This document shows, piece after piece, positions 1 through 5,816 of a stretch of 20,342 nucleotides of DNA. The position numbers and the translations under genes were made by a program. Each line of letters begins with the position of its first letter. Position 1 is the stretch's first letter. The stretch is from CAUTUX01 sp963542015 (lineage in GTDB: Bacteria > Bacillota > Clostridia > Christensenellales > CAG-917), in the NCBI GenBank assembly GCA_963542015.1, contig CAUTUX010000017.1, positions 1 to 20,342 on the forward strand, given 5' to 3'. The notes beneath the pieces are model-generated. The model made no database searches. It was not told where the DNA came from and saw only the letters and a list, made by a program, of their open reading frames with translations.

Positions 1-1
1 G

Positions 2-58
2 TTTTTAGGAATTATTTTAATACCGATCGTGTTATTTATTCTTATCAAATCACAATAA
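2..58 (+). pseudogene. 3' tail of the mobilization accessory gene (scar, or continuation across the circle join)
   Basis: The reading frame encodes FLGIILIPIVLFILIKSQ and a stop, identical to the C-terminal membrane helix of the 245-aa accessory protein at 8558-9295, except that it has one Gln fewer before the stop. There is no start codon. At the second occurrence (11056) the upstream sequence is unrelated, so on an 11,054-bp circle this is a detached gene end left by recombination. If the window end is joined directly to its start, it would instead complete the truncated gene at 19612. Confidence 0.85.
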
Positions 59-85
59 AAAGAGAAGTGATAAACTTCTCTTTTT
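57..85 (+). terminator. Terminator hairpin after the accessory-gene tail
   Basis: A 12-bp perfect stem (57-68 with 74-85) and a 5-base loop, GATAA, end in a T-run. A-rich and T-rich flanks make it potentially bidirectional. A near-identical hairpin follows the intact accessory gene at 9294-9320. Confidence 0.8.
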
Positions 86-93
86 GTTTGACC

Positions 94-172
94 AAATATA
101 ATTATAACTCTTTTCCAACATAAATTTCAGACTGTTTTTTTAATAATTATGAATACTAAAATTTATATAGAT
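94..172 (+). promoter_or_regulatory. Conserved cargo leader element, copy A
   Basis: These 79 bases match 9329-9407 at 74 positions, although the two copies precede unrelated cargo genes. Conservation stops at the end of the 10-residue ORF that follows. The element probably holds the promoter and possibly a regulator site for the cargo. I cannot assign -35 and -10 boxes with confidence: a TAAAAT at 157-162 is the best -10 candidate, with only a weak -35 upstream. Confidence 0.6.
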
Positions 173-193
173 GATAAAGAAAGGGGATATATT

Positions 194-226
194 ATGTGCG
201 TCGCAAGGTATAAGACCGGTATTTAG
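194..226 (+). CDS. Conserved 10-residue leader or signal peptide MCVARYKTGI, copy A
   Basis: This short frame encodes MCVARYKTGI and ends in TAG. A purine-rich ribosome site (AAAGGGG) lies about 8 bases upstream. The same peptide is encoded at 9433-9465, where all four differing bases are third positions (TGC/TGT, GTC/GTT, GGT/GGC and TAG/TAA), so the protein sequence is preserved while the DNA drifts. Homology between the two regions ends at the stop codon. It lies 62 bases upstream of the RiPP precursor. It could be a translated leader for attenuation or coupling, or a small signalling peptide. No family is recognised. Confidence 0.6.
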   Translation: MCVARYKTGI

Positions 227-288
227 GTAATCCTGATAATTTATGATTTTTGCTTTTTGCTTTAAAGATAAAAATATAGGAGGATTAT

Positions 289-378
289 ATGAAAATAATT
301 AAAGAAGGTAAGAAACCAGAAATAAAGACAGTTGGTATAGTAGAAAATACTACATGTGCTAATAATTGTGATTGTTAA
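289..378 (+). CDS. Candidate RiPP precursor peptide, 29 aa
   Basis: A 29-residue peptide begins MKIIKEGKKPEIKTVG and ends TTCANNCDC, with cysteines at 23, 27 and 29. AGGAGG sits at 278-283, five bases before the ATG, an ideal ribosome site. It lies directly upstream of a radical SAM/SPASM enzyme and an ABC exporter, the usual order for a ribosomally made, post-translationally modified peptide. The Lys/Glu-rich N-terminal half would be the leader and the Cys/Asn/Asp C-terminus the core. Likely modifications are Cys thioether crosslinks (sactipeptide or ranthipeptide type), but the C-x3-C-x-C spacing is not one I can match to a named class. No GG processing site is visible. Confidence 0.75.
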   Translation: MKIIKEGKKPEIKTVGIVENTTCANNCDC

Positions 379-406
379 TCAAAAGGAGCCATGGCTCCTT
401 TTGATT
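377..406 (+). terminator. Perfect 30-base dyad between precursor and maturase
   Basis: The 15 bases from 377 pair perfectly with 392-406, centred on GGAGCCATGGCTCC and starting in the precursor stop codon. Only ATTATT, not a T-run, follows. It may be a partial terminator or an RNA-stabilising hairpin that makes precursor transcript more abundant than maturase transcript. Confidence 0.7.
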
Positions 407-437
407 ATTAAAAATAAATGAAAGGGAGATATAGTTT

Positions 438-1679
438 ATGAAAAAATATTTGATACCGGGCTATATAAAGAGTGAGATAAATAATAACTTAAAATTAACA
501 AATGTATATACATTTGCTGAAGCAGAAATTGAGAAGGAATATATTCATGAATATGAAAATTTGCTTGCTAACGGAGCAGATAAAATCAATACGGAATTAG
601 AACAATTTTTGAATAACAATGAATTTTTAATTGATAGAGAAACATTTGTAAGAACAATTAATGAATATTACGAGGATAATAATAGATATTTAAAAATAAT
701 TATTTTACCAACAGAGAAATGTAATTTTAGATGTATATATTGTTATGAAAATCACGATATTGATAGAGAATCAAAAATCAATTATGACAATATCAATAAA
801 TTTATAAGTAATAAACTAAAAACAGATCCAAATATTGAACGGGTTGTTTTAATGTGGTTTGGAGGAGAACCGTTATTAAAATTTCAAGAAATTATAGAAG
901 AAAGCGCAAAGGTAAAAGAAATTTGTACCAATAATAATAGAGAATATATTGGTAGCATAACTACCAACGGGTATCTTTTAAATAAACATATTTTTAGTGA
1001 ATTATATATTGTAGGTATAAGGACGTATCAAATAACTTTAGATGGTGAAAAACACGATAAGTTTAGAGTATTAGAAAATGGTAGTGGAACATTTAATACT
1101 ATTAAAAATAATATAAGCAATATAAGTAACATGGATGGTGACTTCCATATTATAATACGAGTAAATGTAGATAAAAATTCAGGAGAAAACATAGAATTTT
1201 ATAAGGATTTAGAAAGTTCTATCGGTGGAGATGATAGATTTTTTATTAATATAGAGAATATATTTGATAGTGACCGAGCTAAAGAAGGAATAGAGTTCTG
1301 TGAAGATCAAAATGTAGTTGAATTAAATAAGATTCAGGTAAAAAAGCATAATTTACAGCTCTATAAAGATGTTATATATGATGGGATTGAAGTGTGCTAT
1401 GCTAGCACAAGAAATTGCTATACCTTTAGACCGAATGGTATGGTAGTAAAATGTACAGTAGCGCTTAATGATGACTGGAATATAATCGGAAAAAATTCTG
1501 AAATAAAAATTAGTATAGATGAGCAGGAAAATAATAATGCGGTAAATAAATATATTAAGGAAGAATGCATTTTATGTGAAAAAATAAAAAAATGTGAAAA
1601 AATTCGCTGTATAAAAAGAAAAATGAATAATCAGCCTTGTAATATGAAACAAAGGGAAATTATTTATGGAACTAATTGA
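438..1679 (+). CDS. Radical SAM/SPASM peptide maturase, 413 aa
   Basis: The CNFRCIYC motif (C95, C99, C102) binds the radical SAM 4Fe-4S cluster, and WFGGEP at 140-145 is the SAM-contacting GGE motif. The C-terminus has a SPASM-type cysteine set: C320, C339 (C-x13-G-x4-C), then C377, C380, C386, C391 and C401, which would hold auxiliary clusters. The first 90 residues have no cluster motif and may recognise the leader peptide. The role is probably crosslinking or epimerising the Cys-rich precursor at 289-378. GGGAG lies 9 bases before the ATG. The gene overlaps the exporter by 14 bases, implying coupled translation. It resembles clostridial Cys-rich peptide maturases (CcpM/Clo7bot-like), but the exact subfamily is uncertain. 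Confidence 0.9.
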   Translation: MKKYLIPGYIKSEINNNLKLTNVYTFAEAEIEKEYIHEYENLLANGADKINTELEQFLNNNEFLIDRETFVRTINEYYEDNNRYLKIIILPTEKCNFRCIYCYENHDIDRESKINYDNINKFISNKLKTDPNIERVVLMWFGGEPLLKFQEIIEESAKVKEICTNNNREYIGSITTNGYLLNKHIFSELYIVGIRTYQITLDGEKHDKFRVLENGSGTFNTIKNNISNISNMDGDFHIIIRVNVDKNSGENIEFYKDLESSIGGDDRFFINIENIFDSDRAKEGIEFCEDQNVVELNKIQVKKHNLQLYKDVIYDGIEVCYASTRNCYTFRPNGMVVKCTVALNDDWNIIGKNSEIKISIDEQENNNAVNKYIKEECILCEKIKKCEKIRCIKRKMNNQPCNMKQREIIYGTN

Positions 1680-3255
1680 CATATTTAAATCCATCAAAAA
1701 TAACGTTATATGTTGTATTGTTCTAGATATGATTGCAGCAATGCTTTGTGTTGCGGCATCTTTATCGTTAACACTATTTGTACAACGAATAATAGATGGA
1801 AAGTATATAGAAGCAATGTATATGATTTTATTAAATTTAGGATTATATATAGTTGCATATTCTTTTAACTATATTTATTTAATCCAAAAAAACAAAGCAA
1901 AGATGTTAGGCACTTTAAAATATCGAGAATATATTACACAGATAATAAGAAATGCAAAATCCAAGATAAAAGAAAGCGAATATATTTCAAAGCTAAACAA
2001 CGACGGAAACCAAATCGAAAATGCAATAGAATTAATTTTTAATTTGATTGATACAATTTTATATGTTATTTCAGCTTTTGTTGGACTAATTATATTGCAT
2101 TGGGGAATTGCAATAGCAAGTTTAGTGATTTTTTCCTTAAACCTTATACTGCCTAGATTACTAAAGAAAAAATCAGAAGAAAATGAAAGGTTACGATCAC
2201 AAAATTCAGAAAATTATTTAAGAAACTTAACTGACTTTTTAGAAGGATATTCTGTATGGAACTTATATAACAAAAAAGGAATTCTAACTAGGTTATTAGA
2301 TAAAGAAAATCTGATATATGAACAGAAGAAAAATAAGATAAATAATACTACAAGTCTAATTGAGACTATCCCAAGTTTTGGTAGCGTAATAGGACAAGAC
2401 TCACTGATGCTTTTCGCAGTAGCATTAATATATTTTAAGGTTGTTATTCCTGGTGTGATATTATCAGTAGGAAATTTATCGGGAATATTATTTTCTAATT
2501 TATCAAAATTCATAAAGAATATAGTAAAGGTCAAAGGGATTAATAGACTAGTAAAGGATAATTGCGTTCTATTTGAAAAGATTGATGAAAGTTCTAAAGA
2601 AATAGAGAATTATGATATCAAAATAAAAAATCTTAGTTTTTCATATGGAGATAAAAAGGTATTAAACAATATTAATTTAGAATTTAAGTTTGGGAAAAAA
2701 TATATCATAATTGGACCATCAGGAACAGGCAAAACAACATTATTCAATTTGTTAAGCAAAAGTATAGAAAATTATTCGGGGGAAATTTATTTAGGTGACC
2801 ATAACTATAAAAATTTAAATGCCTATACTATACATAAGTCTATTGGATATGTAACTCAAAAAACACATATATTTAATGCTAGTTTAAAAGATAATATTAC
2901 ATTATTTGATAATGGATACTCTGAACTACACTATAAGAAAGCTATTAAAAATAGCCAAGTTGACGAATTTATAATTGATGATGACCAAGTAATTGAAAAA
3001 AATGGAAATAATTTATCTGGAGGTCAAAATCAAAGAATAGCAATTGCTAGGGAGATTATCCATGGTCATAAAATTATTTTATTTGATGAATCTACAAATT
3101 CGTTAGATAAGGCAAAGAACTTGGAAATGATAAAATATTTAACATCATTAGATCAAACGGTAATATTTATTGCGCATAATGCGAGTGAAGAGATAATTAA
3201 TAATTTTGAATATGTCATTGATTTTGAAAATGGAATCAAACAAAAAGAGAAGTAA
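1666..3255 (+). CDS. ABC exporter for the modified peptide (TMD-NBD fusion), 529 aa
   Basis: The N-terminal ~300 residues carry about six hydrophobic helices (around 14-39, 51-73, two in 120-165, two in 240-285). The ATPase domain follows, with Walker A GPSGTGKTT (350-358), signature LSGGQ (450-454), Walker B IILFDE (470-475) and the switch His at 504. This is a half-transporter that should work as a dimer in the cytoplasmic membrane. The N-terminal C39 peptidase of leader-cleaving exporters is absent, and no protease gene lies in the cassette, so leader removal must come from elsewhere. Substrate is inferred from context: the modified peptide, with possible self-immunity by efflux. The start lies inside the end of the maturase gene. 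Confidence 0.9.
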   Translation: MELIDIFKSIKNNVICCIVLDMIAAMLCVAASLSLTLFVQRIIDGKYIEAMYMILLNLGLYIVAYSFNYIYLIQKNKAKMLGTLKYREYITQIIRNAKSKIKESEYISKLNNDGNQIENAIELIFNLIDTILYVISAFVGLIILHWGIAIASLVIFSLNLILPRLLKKKSEENERLRSQNSENYLRNLTDFLEGYSVWNLYNKKGILTRLLDKENLIYEQKKNKINNTTSLIETIPSFGSVIGQDSLMLFAVALIYFKVVIPGVILSVGNLSGILFSNLSKFIKNIVKVKGINRLVKDNCVLFEKIDESSKEIENYDIKIKNLSFSYGDKKVLNNINLEFKFGKKYIIIGPSGTGKTTLFNLLSKSIENYSGEIYLGDHNYKNLNAYTIHKSIGYVTQKTHIFNASLKDNITLFDNGYSELHYKKAIKNSQVDEFIIDDDQVIEKNGNNLSGGQNQRIAIAREIIHGHKIILFDESTNSLDKAKNLEMIKYLTSLDQTVIFIAHNASEEIINNFEYVIDFENGIKQKEK

Positions 3256-3269
3256 ATTACTTCTCTTTT
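3243..3269 (+). terminator. Terminator overlapping the exporter stop codon
   Basis: A 13-bp perfect stem (3243-3255 with 3257-3269) includes the last codons and TAA of the exporter gene. It reads AAAAGAGAAG on one arm and CTTCTCTTTT on the other and could act in both directions. Confidence 0.8.
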
Positions 3270-3272
3270 ATC

Positions 3273-3306
3273 ATGTGTATAATATCCTCAGCTATTTTAT
3301 ACACAT
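3273..3306. promoter_or_regulatory. Inverted pair of DnaA-box-like sites (candidate replication origin element)
   Basis: TTATACACA is present on the top strand at 3297-3305 and on the bottom strand at 3274-3282, forming a 10-bp inverted repeat with a 14-base gap. Both fit the DnaA-box consensus TTATNCACA. A weaker TTCTACACA lies at 3363-3371. The pair is upstream of the rep gene, in AT-rich DNA, so an origin role is reasonable. A simple hairpin is the alternative. Confidence 0.5.
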
Positions 3307-3384
3307 CGTGTTTATCATCATTACGGGAAGAATAATGTGCAATATTAACTTGTTAAAAAGAGTTCTACACAGGGAAATTAGTTT

Positions 3385-3395
3385 TGGTATATAAT
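3385..3395 (+). promoter_or_regulatory. Promoter of the antitoxin-like RNA
   Basis: TGG followed by overlapping TATATA and TATAAT forms an extended -10 element. No good -35 is seen. Transcription would begin near 3402, at the first base of direct repeat 1. Confidence 0.55.
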
Positions 3396-3400
3396 AATAG

Positions 3401-3421
3401 TGTCATAAAGGGTTGTGGCAG
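3401..3421. repeat. Direct repeat 1 of the type I TA candidate
   Basis: It reads TGTCATAAA, a short spacer and GTGGCAG, and matches 3567-3586 at all but a few bases. It falls at the 5' end of the predicted small RNA. Confidence 0.7.
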
Positions 3422-3463
3422 AACACAATTCAAAAAGAGAGGACGGCAATCCTCTCTTTTTTT
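3402..3463 (+). ncRNA. Candidate antitoxin RNA (RNA II-like), about 62 nt
   Basis: The RNA would run from an extended -10 promoter to the hairpin at 3432-3461 and its T-run. Its 5' segment is direct repeat 1. Because the toxin mRNA is read from the other strand through direct repeat 2, the two RNAs are complementary there as well as in the shared terminator. The pairing would cover the toxin start codon. Length and layout match RNA II of the enterococcal par locus. This is inferred from architecture, not homology. Confidence 0.55.
3432..3463 (+). terminator. Bidirectional terminator shared by convergent RNAs
   Basis: A 12-bp perfect stem (3432-3443 with 3450-3461) and loop CGGCAA, with A-run before and T-run after, work on both strands. 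The loop and inner stem recur at 6584-6613 with a compensatory base-pair change. Confidence 0.85.
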
Positions 3464-3488
3464 GTACCACCACCTAGAAGTAGTTAGA

Positions 3489-3572
3489 CTACTTCTTATC
3501 CTCCTTTTTTAACTCACGAATTATCATATACAGCATTACCATAGTAATAACTGTATTTAAATCGATTGTCAT
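3489..3572 (-). CDS. Candidate type I toxin, 27-aa hydrophobic peptide
   Basis: The peptide begins MTIDLNTVITMVMLYMII and ends RELKKEDKK: one membrane helix (about residues 5-18) and a charged Lys-rich tail, the usual form of Fst, TxpA/BsrG and holin-like type I toxins, though no Fst signature is present. Its ATG (3572-3570) lies inside direct repeat 2, so the RNA at 3402-3463 would block initiation. A 9-bp hairpin (3476-3496) covers the stop codon and the mRNA would end at the shared terminator. There is no clear ribosome site just upstream of the ATG. Translation may depend on an overlapping leader frame at 3514-3612. The family is not recognised by sequence. Confidence 0.55.
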   Translation of the reverse strand: MTIDLNTVITMVMLYMIIRELKKEDKK

Positions 3573-3612
3573 AAAAAGTGTGGCAGTGGTACATCAGGTT
3601 AGTATTATTCAT
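3514..3612 (-). CDS. Overlapping leader ORF with a strong ribosome site, 32 aa
   Basis: GGGAGG (bottom strand, 3626-3621) lies 8 bases before an ATG opening a 32-residue frame that begins MNNTNLMYHCHTF. It runs through most of the toxin frame in another phase. The product is polar, Tyr-rich and not toxin-like. It may couple or restrain toxin translation, as mok does for hok. It may also be fortuitous. Confidence 0.3.
   Translation of the reverse strand: MNNTNLMYHCHTFYDNRFKYSYYYGNAVYDNS
3567..3586. repeat. Direct repeat 2 of the type I TA candidate
   Basis: It reads TGTCATAAA, a two-base spacer, GTGTGGCAG, parallel to 3401-3421. On the bottom strand it contains the toxin ATG (3572-3570), which makes it the expected antisense pairing site. 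Confidence 0.7.
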
Positions 3613-3632
3613 GACTAATACCTCCCGAAAGT

Positions 3633-3641
3633 ATTGTATCA
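3633..3641 (-). promoter_or_regulatory. Candidate toxin mRNA promoter
   Basis: On the bottom strand TGATACAAT is an extended -10 element, placing the transcript start near 3626, next to GGGAGG. No convincing -35 is seen. It overlaps the divergent rep promoter. Confidence 0.4.
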
Positions 3642-3665
3642 AAGTAGGGAATAATATACTATAAT
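3634..3665 (+). promoter_or_regulatory. Candidate rep promoter
   Basis: TTGTAT at 3634-3639 is 17 bases from TACTAT at 3657-3662, and TATAAT overlaps at 3660-3665. The transcript would start about 55 bases before the rep ATG. Confidence 0.5.
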
Positions 3666-3727
3666 ATGTGCAAAAATCTATTGATAATATAACGCCCTAT
3701 GTAGCCTTAAAATCTGGAGGTATTTGT

Positions 3728-5056
3728 ATGAGTAAGTTCGATTTGTTTAGTGCTTTAGAGAATAGTTTTAAAGAGGTTTATGCAAGTGATTTTTATAGAG
3801 ATATTTTTCCTATTGGTTCTTTTGAAGAAAAAGGAGTCTATAAAAAGGGGAAATATAATGGAATTGCTGTATCCATAGTAGCTGGTGATTCTAAAGCAAA
3901 GAGATATACCGTTACAGATGATCTAGAAATCATTGATACCTTAGTTGAAACGGATGATTTCTGTATTATGTCTCCGATATCTTATGCTGGAAAGAGCAGA
4001 AAGAGTGAATTTGCTAGGTTTTTATATGCAATGGCAATCGATCTAGATGGTGTTGATACTCTGGATGAGTGGAATTTCTTGATGACACAGATAGATAAAG
4101 GGCATGAGATGTTATCTTTCGTATGGGGACTTCCTAGACCTACCTATATTGTTGGTAGCGGAACAGGATTACATTTATATTTTGTATTTGAAAGACCAAT
4201 ACCGCTTTTTAGAAGCACTGTAAAGGAATTAGAGCGTTTAAGAAGAAGAATTACATGGCAAGCGTGGACACAGGGAGCTTCAAGTCTGCACGATAATGTT
4301 CAATATGAGAGTCTTTTTCAAGGATTTAGGATGGTTGGAAGCATTACAAAGAATGGAGAGCGTACAAGAGCGTTCAAAGTAGGTGAAAAAGTCACGGTAG
4401 AATATCTGAATCAATATGTTCCAGAAGAGTATAGAGCCGTCAAATTTAGTTATAAATCCAATCTGCTCTTAAAAGATGCAAAAGAAAAGTACCCAGAATG
4501 GTATCAAAAGCGAATCGTAGAGAAGAAACCAAAGGGTACATGGGTATGTAAGAAAGATTTATATTATTGGTGGATCAGGAAATTAAAAGCTGGAGTGCAA
4601 CAAGGTCATAGATATTGGTGCATCATGACCCTGGCAACATATGCAAAGAAATGTGATATTCCTTTTGAAGAATTAGAAAAAGACGCATATGGATTAATAC
4701 CTTTTATGAATACAAAGGGTGATAAATTTACAGAGGATGATGTGTTACACGCATTAGAGGCATATAACGATAGTTATATTACGTATCCAATTAATACTAT
4801 TATTGCAAGAACGGATATTCCAATTGAAAAAAATAAGAGAAACGGAAGAAAACAAGCAATGCACTTAAAAATTGCAAGAAGTACACTTGAAATAATGAAT
4901 GATGATAATGGTATGGCATTGCAAGGGCGAAAGTCAAAACAAGCAATCGTTCAAGAATGGAAATCATCTCATGTAAATGGGAAAAAAATTGATTGTGAAA
5001 GAGATACAGGACTAAGTAGGCATACTGTATTAAAGTGGTGGAATACTGATGAATAA
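3728..5056 (+). CDS. Plasmid replication protein with primase-like (AEP) domain, 442 aa
   Basis: Motifs of an archaeo-eukaryotic-type primase are visible: AIDLDG with D105 and D107 (metal-binding), SGTGLHLYF with H149 (nucleotide-binding sGxGxH), and FRMVGSITKNG near residue 205. The C-terminus (about 400-442) looks like a helix-turn-helix ending TVLKWWNTDE and may bind the origin. The likely role is origin recognition and primer synthesis for plasmid replication. The ATG at 3728 is chosen because GGAGG lies 7 bases upstream; the frame is open back to a GTG at 3668, but that start has no ribosome site. DnaA-like boxes lie upstream, and a terminator separates it from the convergent toxin gene by 11 bases. 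The Rep family assignment is from motifs only. Confidence 0.8.
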   Translation: MSKFDLFSALENSFKEVYASDFYRDIFPIGSFEEKGVYKKGKYNGIAVSIVAGDSKAKRYTVTDDLEIIDTLVETDDFCIMSPISYAGKSRKSEFARFLYAMAIDLDGVDTLDEWNFLMTQIDKGHEMLSFVWGLPRPTYIVGSGTGLHLYFVFERPIPLFRSTVKELERLRRRITWQAWTQGASSLHDNVQYESLFQGFRMVGSITKNGERTRAFKVGEKVTVEYLNQYVPEEYRAVKFSYKSNLLLKDAKEKYPEWYQKRIVEKKPKGTWVCKKDLYYWWIRKLKAGVQQGHRYWCIMTLATYAKKCDIPFEELEKDAYGLIPFMNTKGDKFTEDDVLHALEAYNDSYITYPINTIIARTDIPIEKNKRNGRKQAMHLKIARSTLEIMNDDNGMALQGRKSKQAIVQEWKSSHVNGKKIDCERDTGLSRHTVLKWWNTDE

Positions 5057-5058
5057 AA

Positions 5059-5083
5059 AGAAGTATTTTATTTATATACTTCT
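5059..5083. terminator. Bidirectional terminator between rep and toxin 1
   Basis: AGAAGTAT (5059-5066) pairs with ATACTTCT (5076-5083). The hairpin overlaps the last codons of the toxin gene on the bottom strand. The same hairpin is at 6682-6707. Confidence 0.7.
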
Positions 5084-5331
5084 CTTCTATGACCCATTTC
5101 AAATATTTCTATTGTTAAAATTTCATCATGGATATCTGCGAATAGTCTATAATCACCAACACGATATCTCCATATACCTGCTAATTTCCCTTTTAACGGT
5201 TTTCCATGGACTCTTGGATCATCACAATCAACTAAATTCTTTATTACCCAGTTTTTTATAATTCTTGATGTTTGCTTATCTAGTTTTTTTAATTGCTTTA
5301 TTGCCGATTCTGAAAACTCTACCTTATACAT
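5068..5331 (-). CDS. RelE/ParE-superfamily toxin 1, 87 aa
   Basis: The 87-residue basic protein begins MYKVEFSESAIKQLKKLD and carries WRYRVGDYRL and a C-terminal GHRREVYK, both typical of RelE/YafQ-type mRNA interferases that cut translated mRNA in the ribosome. Its gene starts one base after the stop of the antitoxin gene, so both are co-transcribed and probably coupled. It shares the NCDDPR, WRYR and HRREVYK blocks with toxin 2 (6692-6958) but differs in most other positions. The role is plasmid maintenance by post-segregational killing. The catalytic residues are not proven here. Confidence 0.88.
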   Translation of the reverse strand: MYKVEFSESAIKQLKKLDKQTSRIIKNWVIKNLVDCDDPRVHGKPLKGKLAGIWRYRVGDYRLFADIHDEILTIEIFEMGHRREVYK

Positions 5332-5332
5332 T

Positions 5333-5557
5333 TCAGATACCTAACATTTTCCAAACTTCTGTATGATCATATTTCTTTTCATGTTTTGCTTTTTCATGAG
5401 CTTTTAAAATTCTTTCTTCATCTAAAGATAGATCGTCTTCAATTTTATCTAATACTAAGTCTCTGATGAATTTACTCATATTCAAATTGTTCACAGAAAC
5501 ATAATCACGTAATAACTTTGTTTCATCATCATTCATTCTCAAAGATATTGTATTCAT
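5333..5557 (-). CDS. Ribbon-helix-helix (RelB/DUF6290-like) antitoxin 1, 74 aa
   Basis: The N-terminus (SLRMNDDETKLLRDYV) is a strand-helix-helix typical of a ribbon-helix-helix DNA-binding domain. The acidic, Lys/Glu-rich C-terminus would wrap and neutralise the toxin. It is first in the two-gene operon, preceded by AAGGAG on the bottom strand. It should repress its own promoter through the 8-2-8 inverted repeat at 5578-5595. Confidence 0.85.
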   Translation of the reverse strand: MNTISLRMNDDETKLLRDYVSVNNLNMSKFIRDLVLDKIEDDLSLDEERILKAHEKAKHEKKYDHTEVWKMLGI

Positions 5558-5577
5558 AATTCTTCTCCTTTTTTCTA

Positions 5578-5595
5578 TGTATTACTTGTAATACA
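5578..5595 (-). promoter_or_regulatory. Antitoxin 1 operator
   Basis: TGTATTAC and GTAATACA form an 8-bp inverted repeat around a two-base centre, just downstream of the -10 box. This is the expected place for an autorepressing antitoxin dimer. The TA2 operon has a different operator sequence at the same place. Confidence 0.65.
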
Positions 5596-5623
5596 ATAAT
5601 ACAATCATTCATAAGAAAGTCAA
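5596..5623 (-). promoter_or_regulatory. TA1 promoter
   Basis: On the bottom strand TTGACT (5623-5618) is 16 bases from TATTAT (5601-5596). The TA2 promoter has the same boxes and spacing. Confidence 0.75.
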
Positions 5624-5667
5624 TAAAAATGTAAATATTGACAACAAATCAAAATCACACTACCATA
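5610..5667. repeat. 58-bp divergent promoter block, copy 1
   Basis: It matches 7234-7291 with two mismatches in 58. It carries the bottom-strand TTGACT box of the antitoxin promoter and a top-strand promoter, TTGACA (5638-5643), 17 bases, TACCAT (5661-5666). Here it faces the 28-aa peptide gene; in the other copy it faces oriT and the relaxase. Confidence 0.85.
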
Positions 5668-5677
5668 TTTTTCATTA

Positions 5678-5707
5678 TTGAATACAATATTTTGATTGAT
5701 ATATAAT
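5678..5707 (+). promoter_or_regulatory. Promoter of the 28-aa peptide gene
   Basis: TTGAAT (5678-5683), an 18-base spacer and a perfect TATAAT (5702-5707). Transcription should start near 5714. Confidence 0.75.
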
Positions 5708-5729
5708 GGAAGTGTATAGGAGGGAATTT

Positions 5730-5816
5730 ATGGAATTTATTAAATACCCTTACGCTAAGAGGGGAACAAAATTAAATTACAACCCTTATCGTTACAAGAA
5801 TGGAGAAATATATTAA
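5730..5816 (+). CDS. Tyrosine-rich cationic peptide, 28 aa
   Basis: A 28-residue frame begins MEFIKYPYAKRGTK and ends YRYKNGEIY. It has six Tyr and six Lys/Arg against two Glu, and no Cys, membrane helix or export signal. AGGAGGG lies just upstream of the ATG. It has its own promoter and is closed by a strong terminator directly after the stop, so it is a one-gene unit. It may be a secreted or leaderless peptide, a regulator, or a leader peptide whose translation controls read-through into the secreted protein gene at 5887. No family is recognised; the expression signals are its main support. Confidence 0.6.
   Translation: MEFIKYPYAKRGTKLNYNPYRYKNGEIY

Noticed and set aside
2214..2534. 106-aa bottom-strand ORF inside the exporter
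   Set aside because: It lies wholly inside a well-supported gene and has no ribosome site or recognisable features.
3206..3394. 62-aa ORF on the top strand overlapping the exporter end
   Set aside because: It has no good ribosome site, begins inside the exporter gene and runs through its terminator and the DnaA-like sites.
3401..3586. The two direct repeats as Rep iterons
   Set aside because: There are only two copies, 145 bases apart, and one contains a start codon for a toxin-like peptide. The placement at the 5' ends of convergent RNAs fits a type I system better.
3668..3727. GTG start extending Rep by 20 residues
   Set aside because: There is no ribosome site and it sits on the predicted promoter. 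GGAGG precedes the ATG at 3728.
4800..5102. 100-aa bottom-strand ORF opposite the rep 3' end
   Set aside because: It overlaps a well-supported gene and has no ribosome site.
5049..5261. 70-aa top-strand ORF opposite toxin 1
   Set aside because: It is antisense to a clear RelE-family toxin and begins in the rep terminator.
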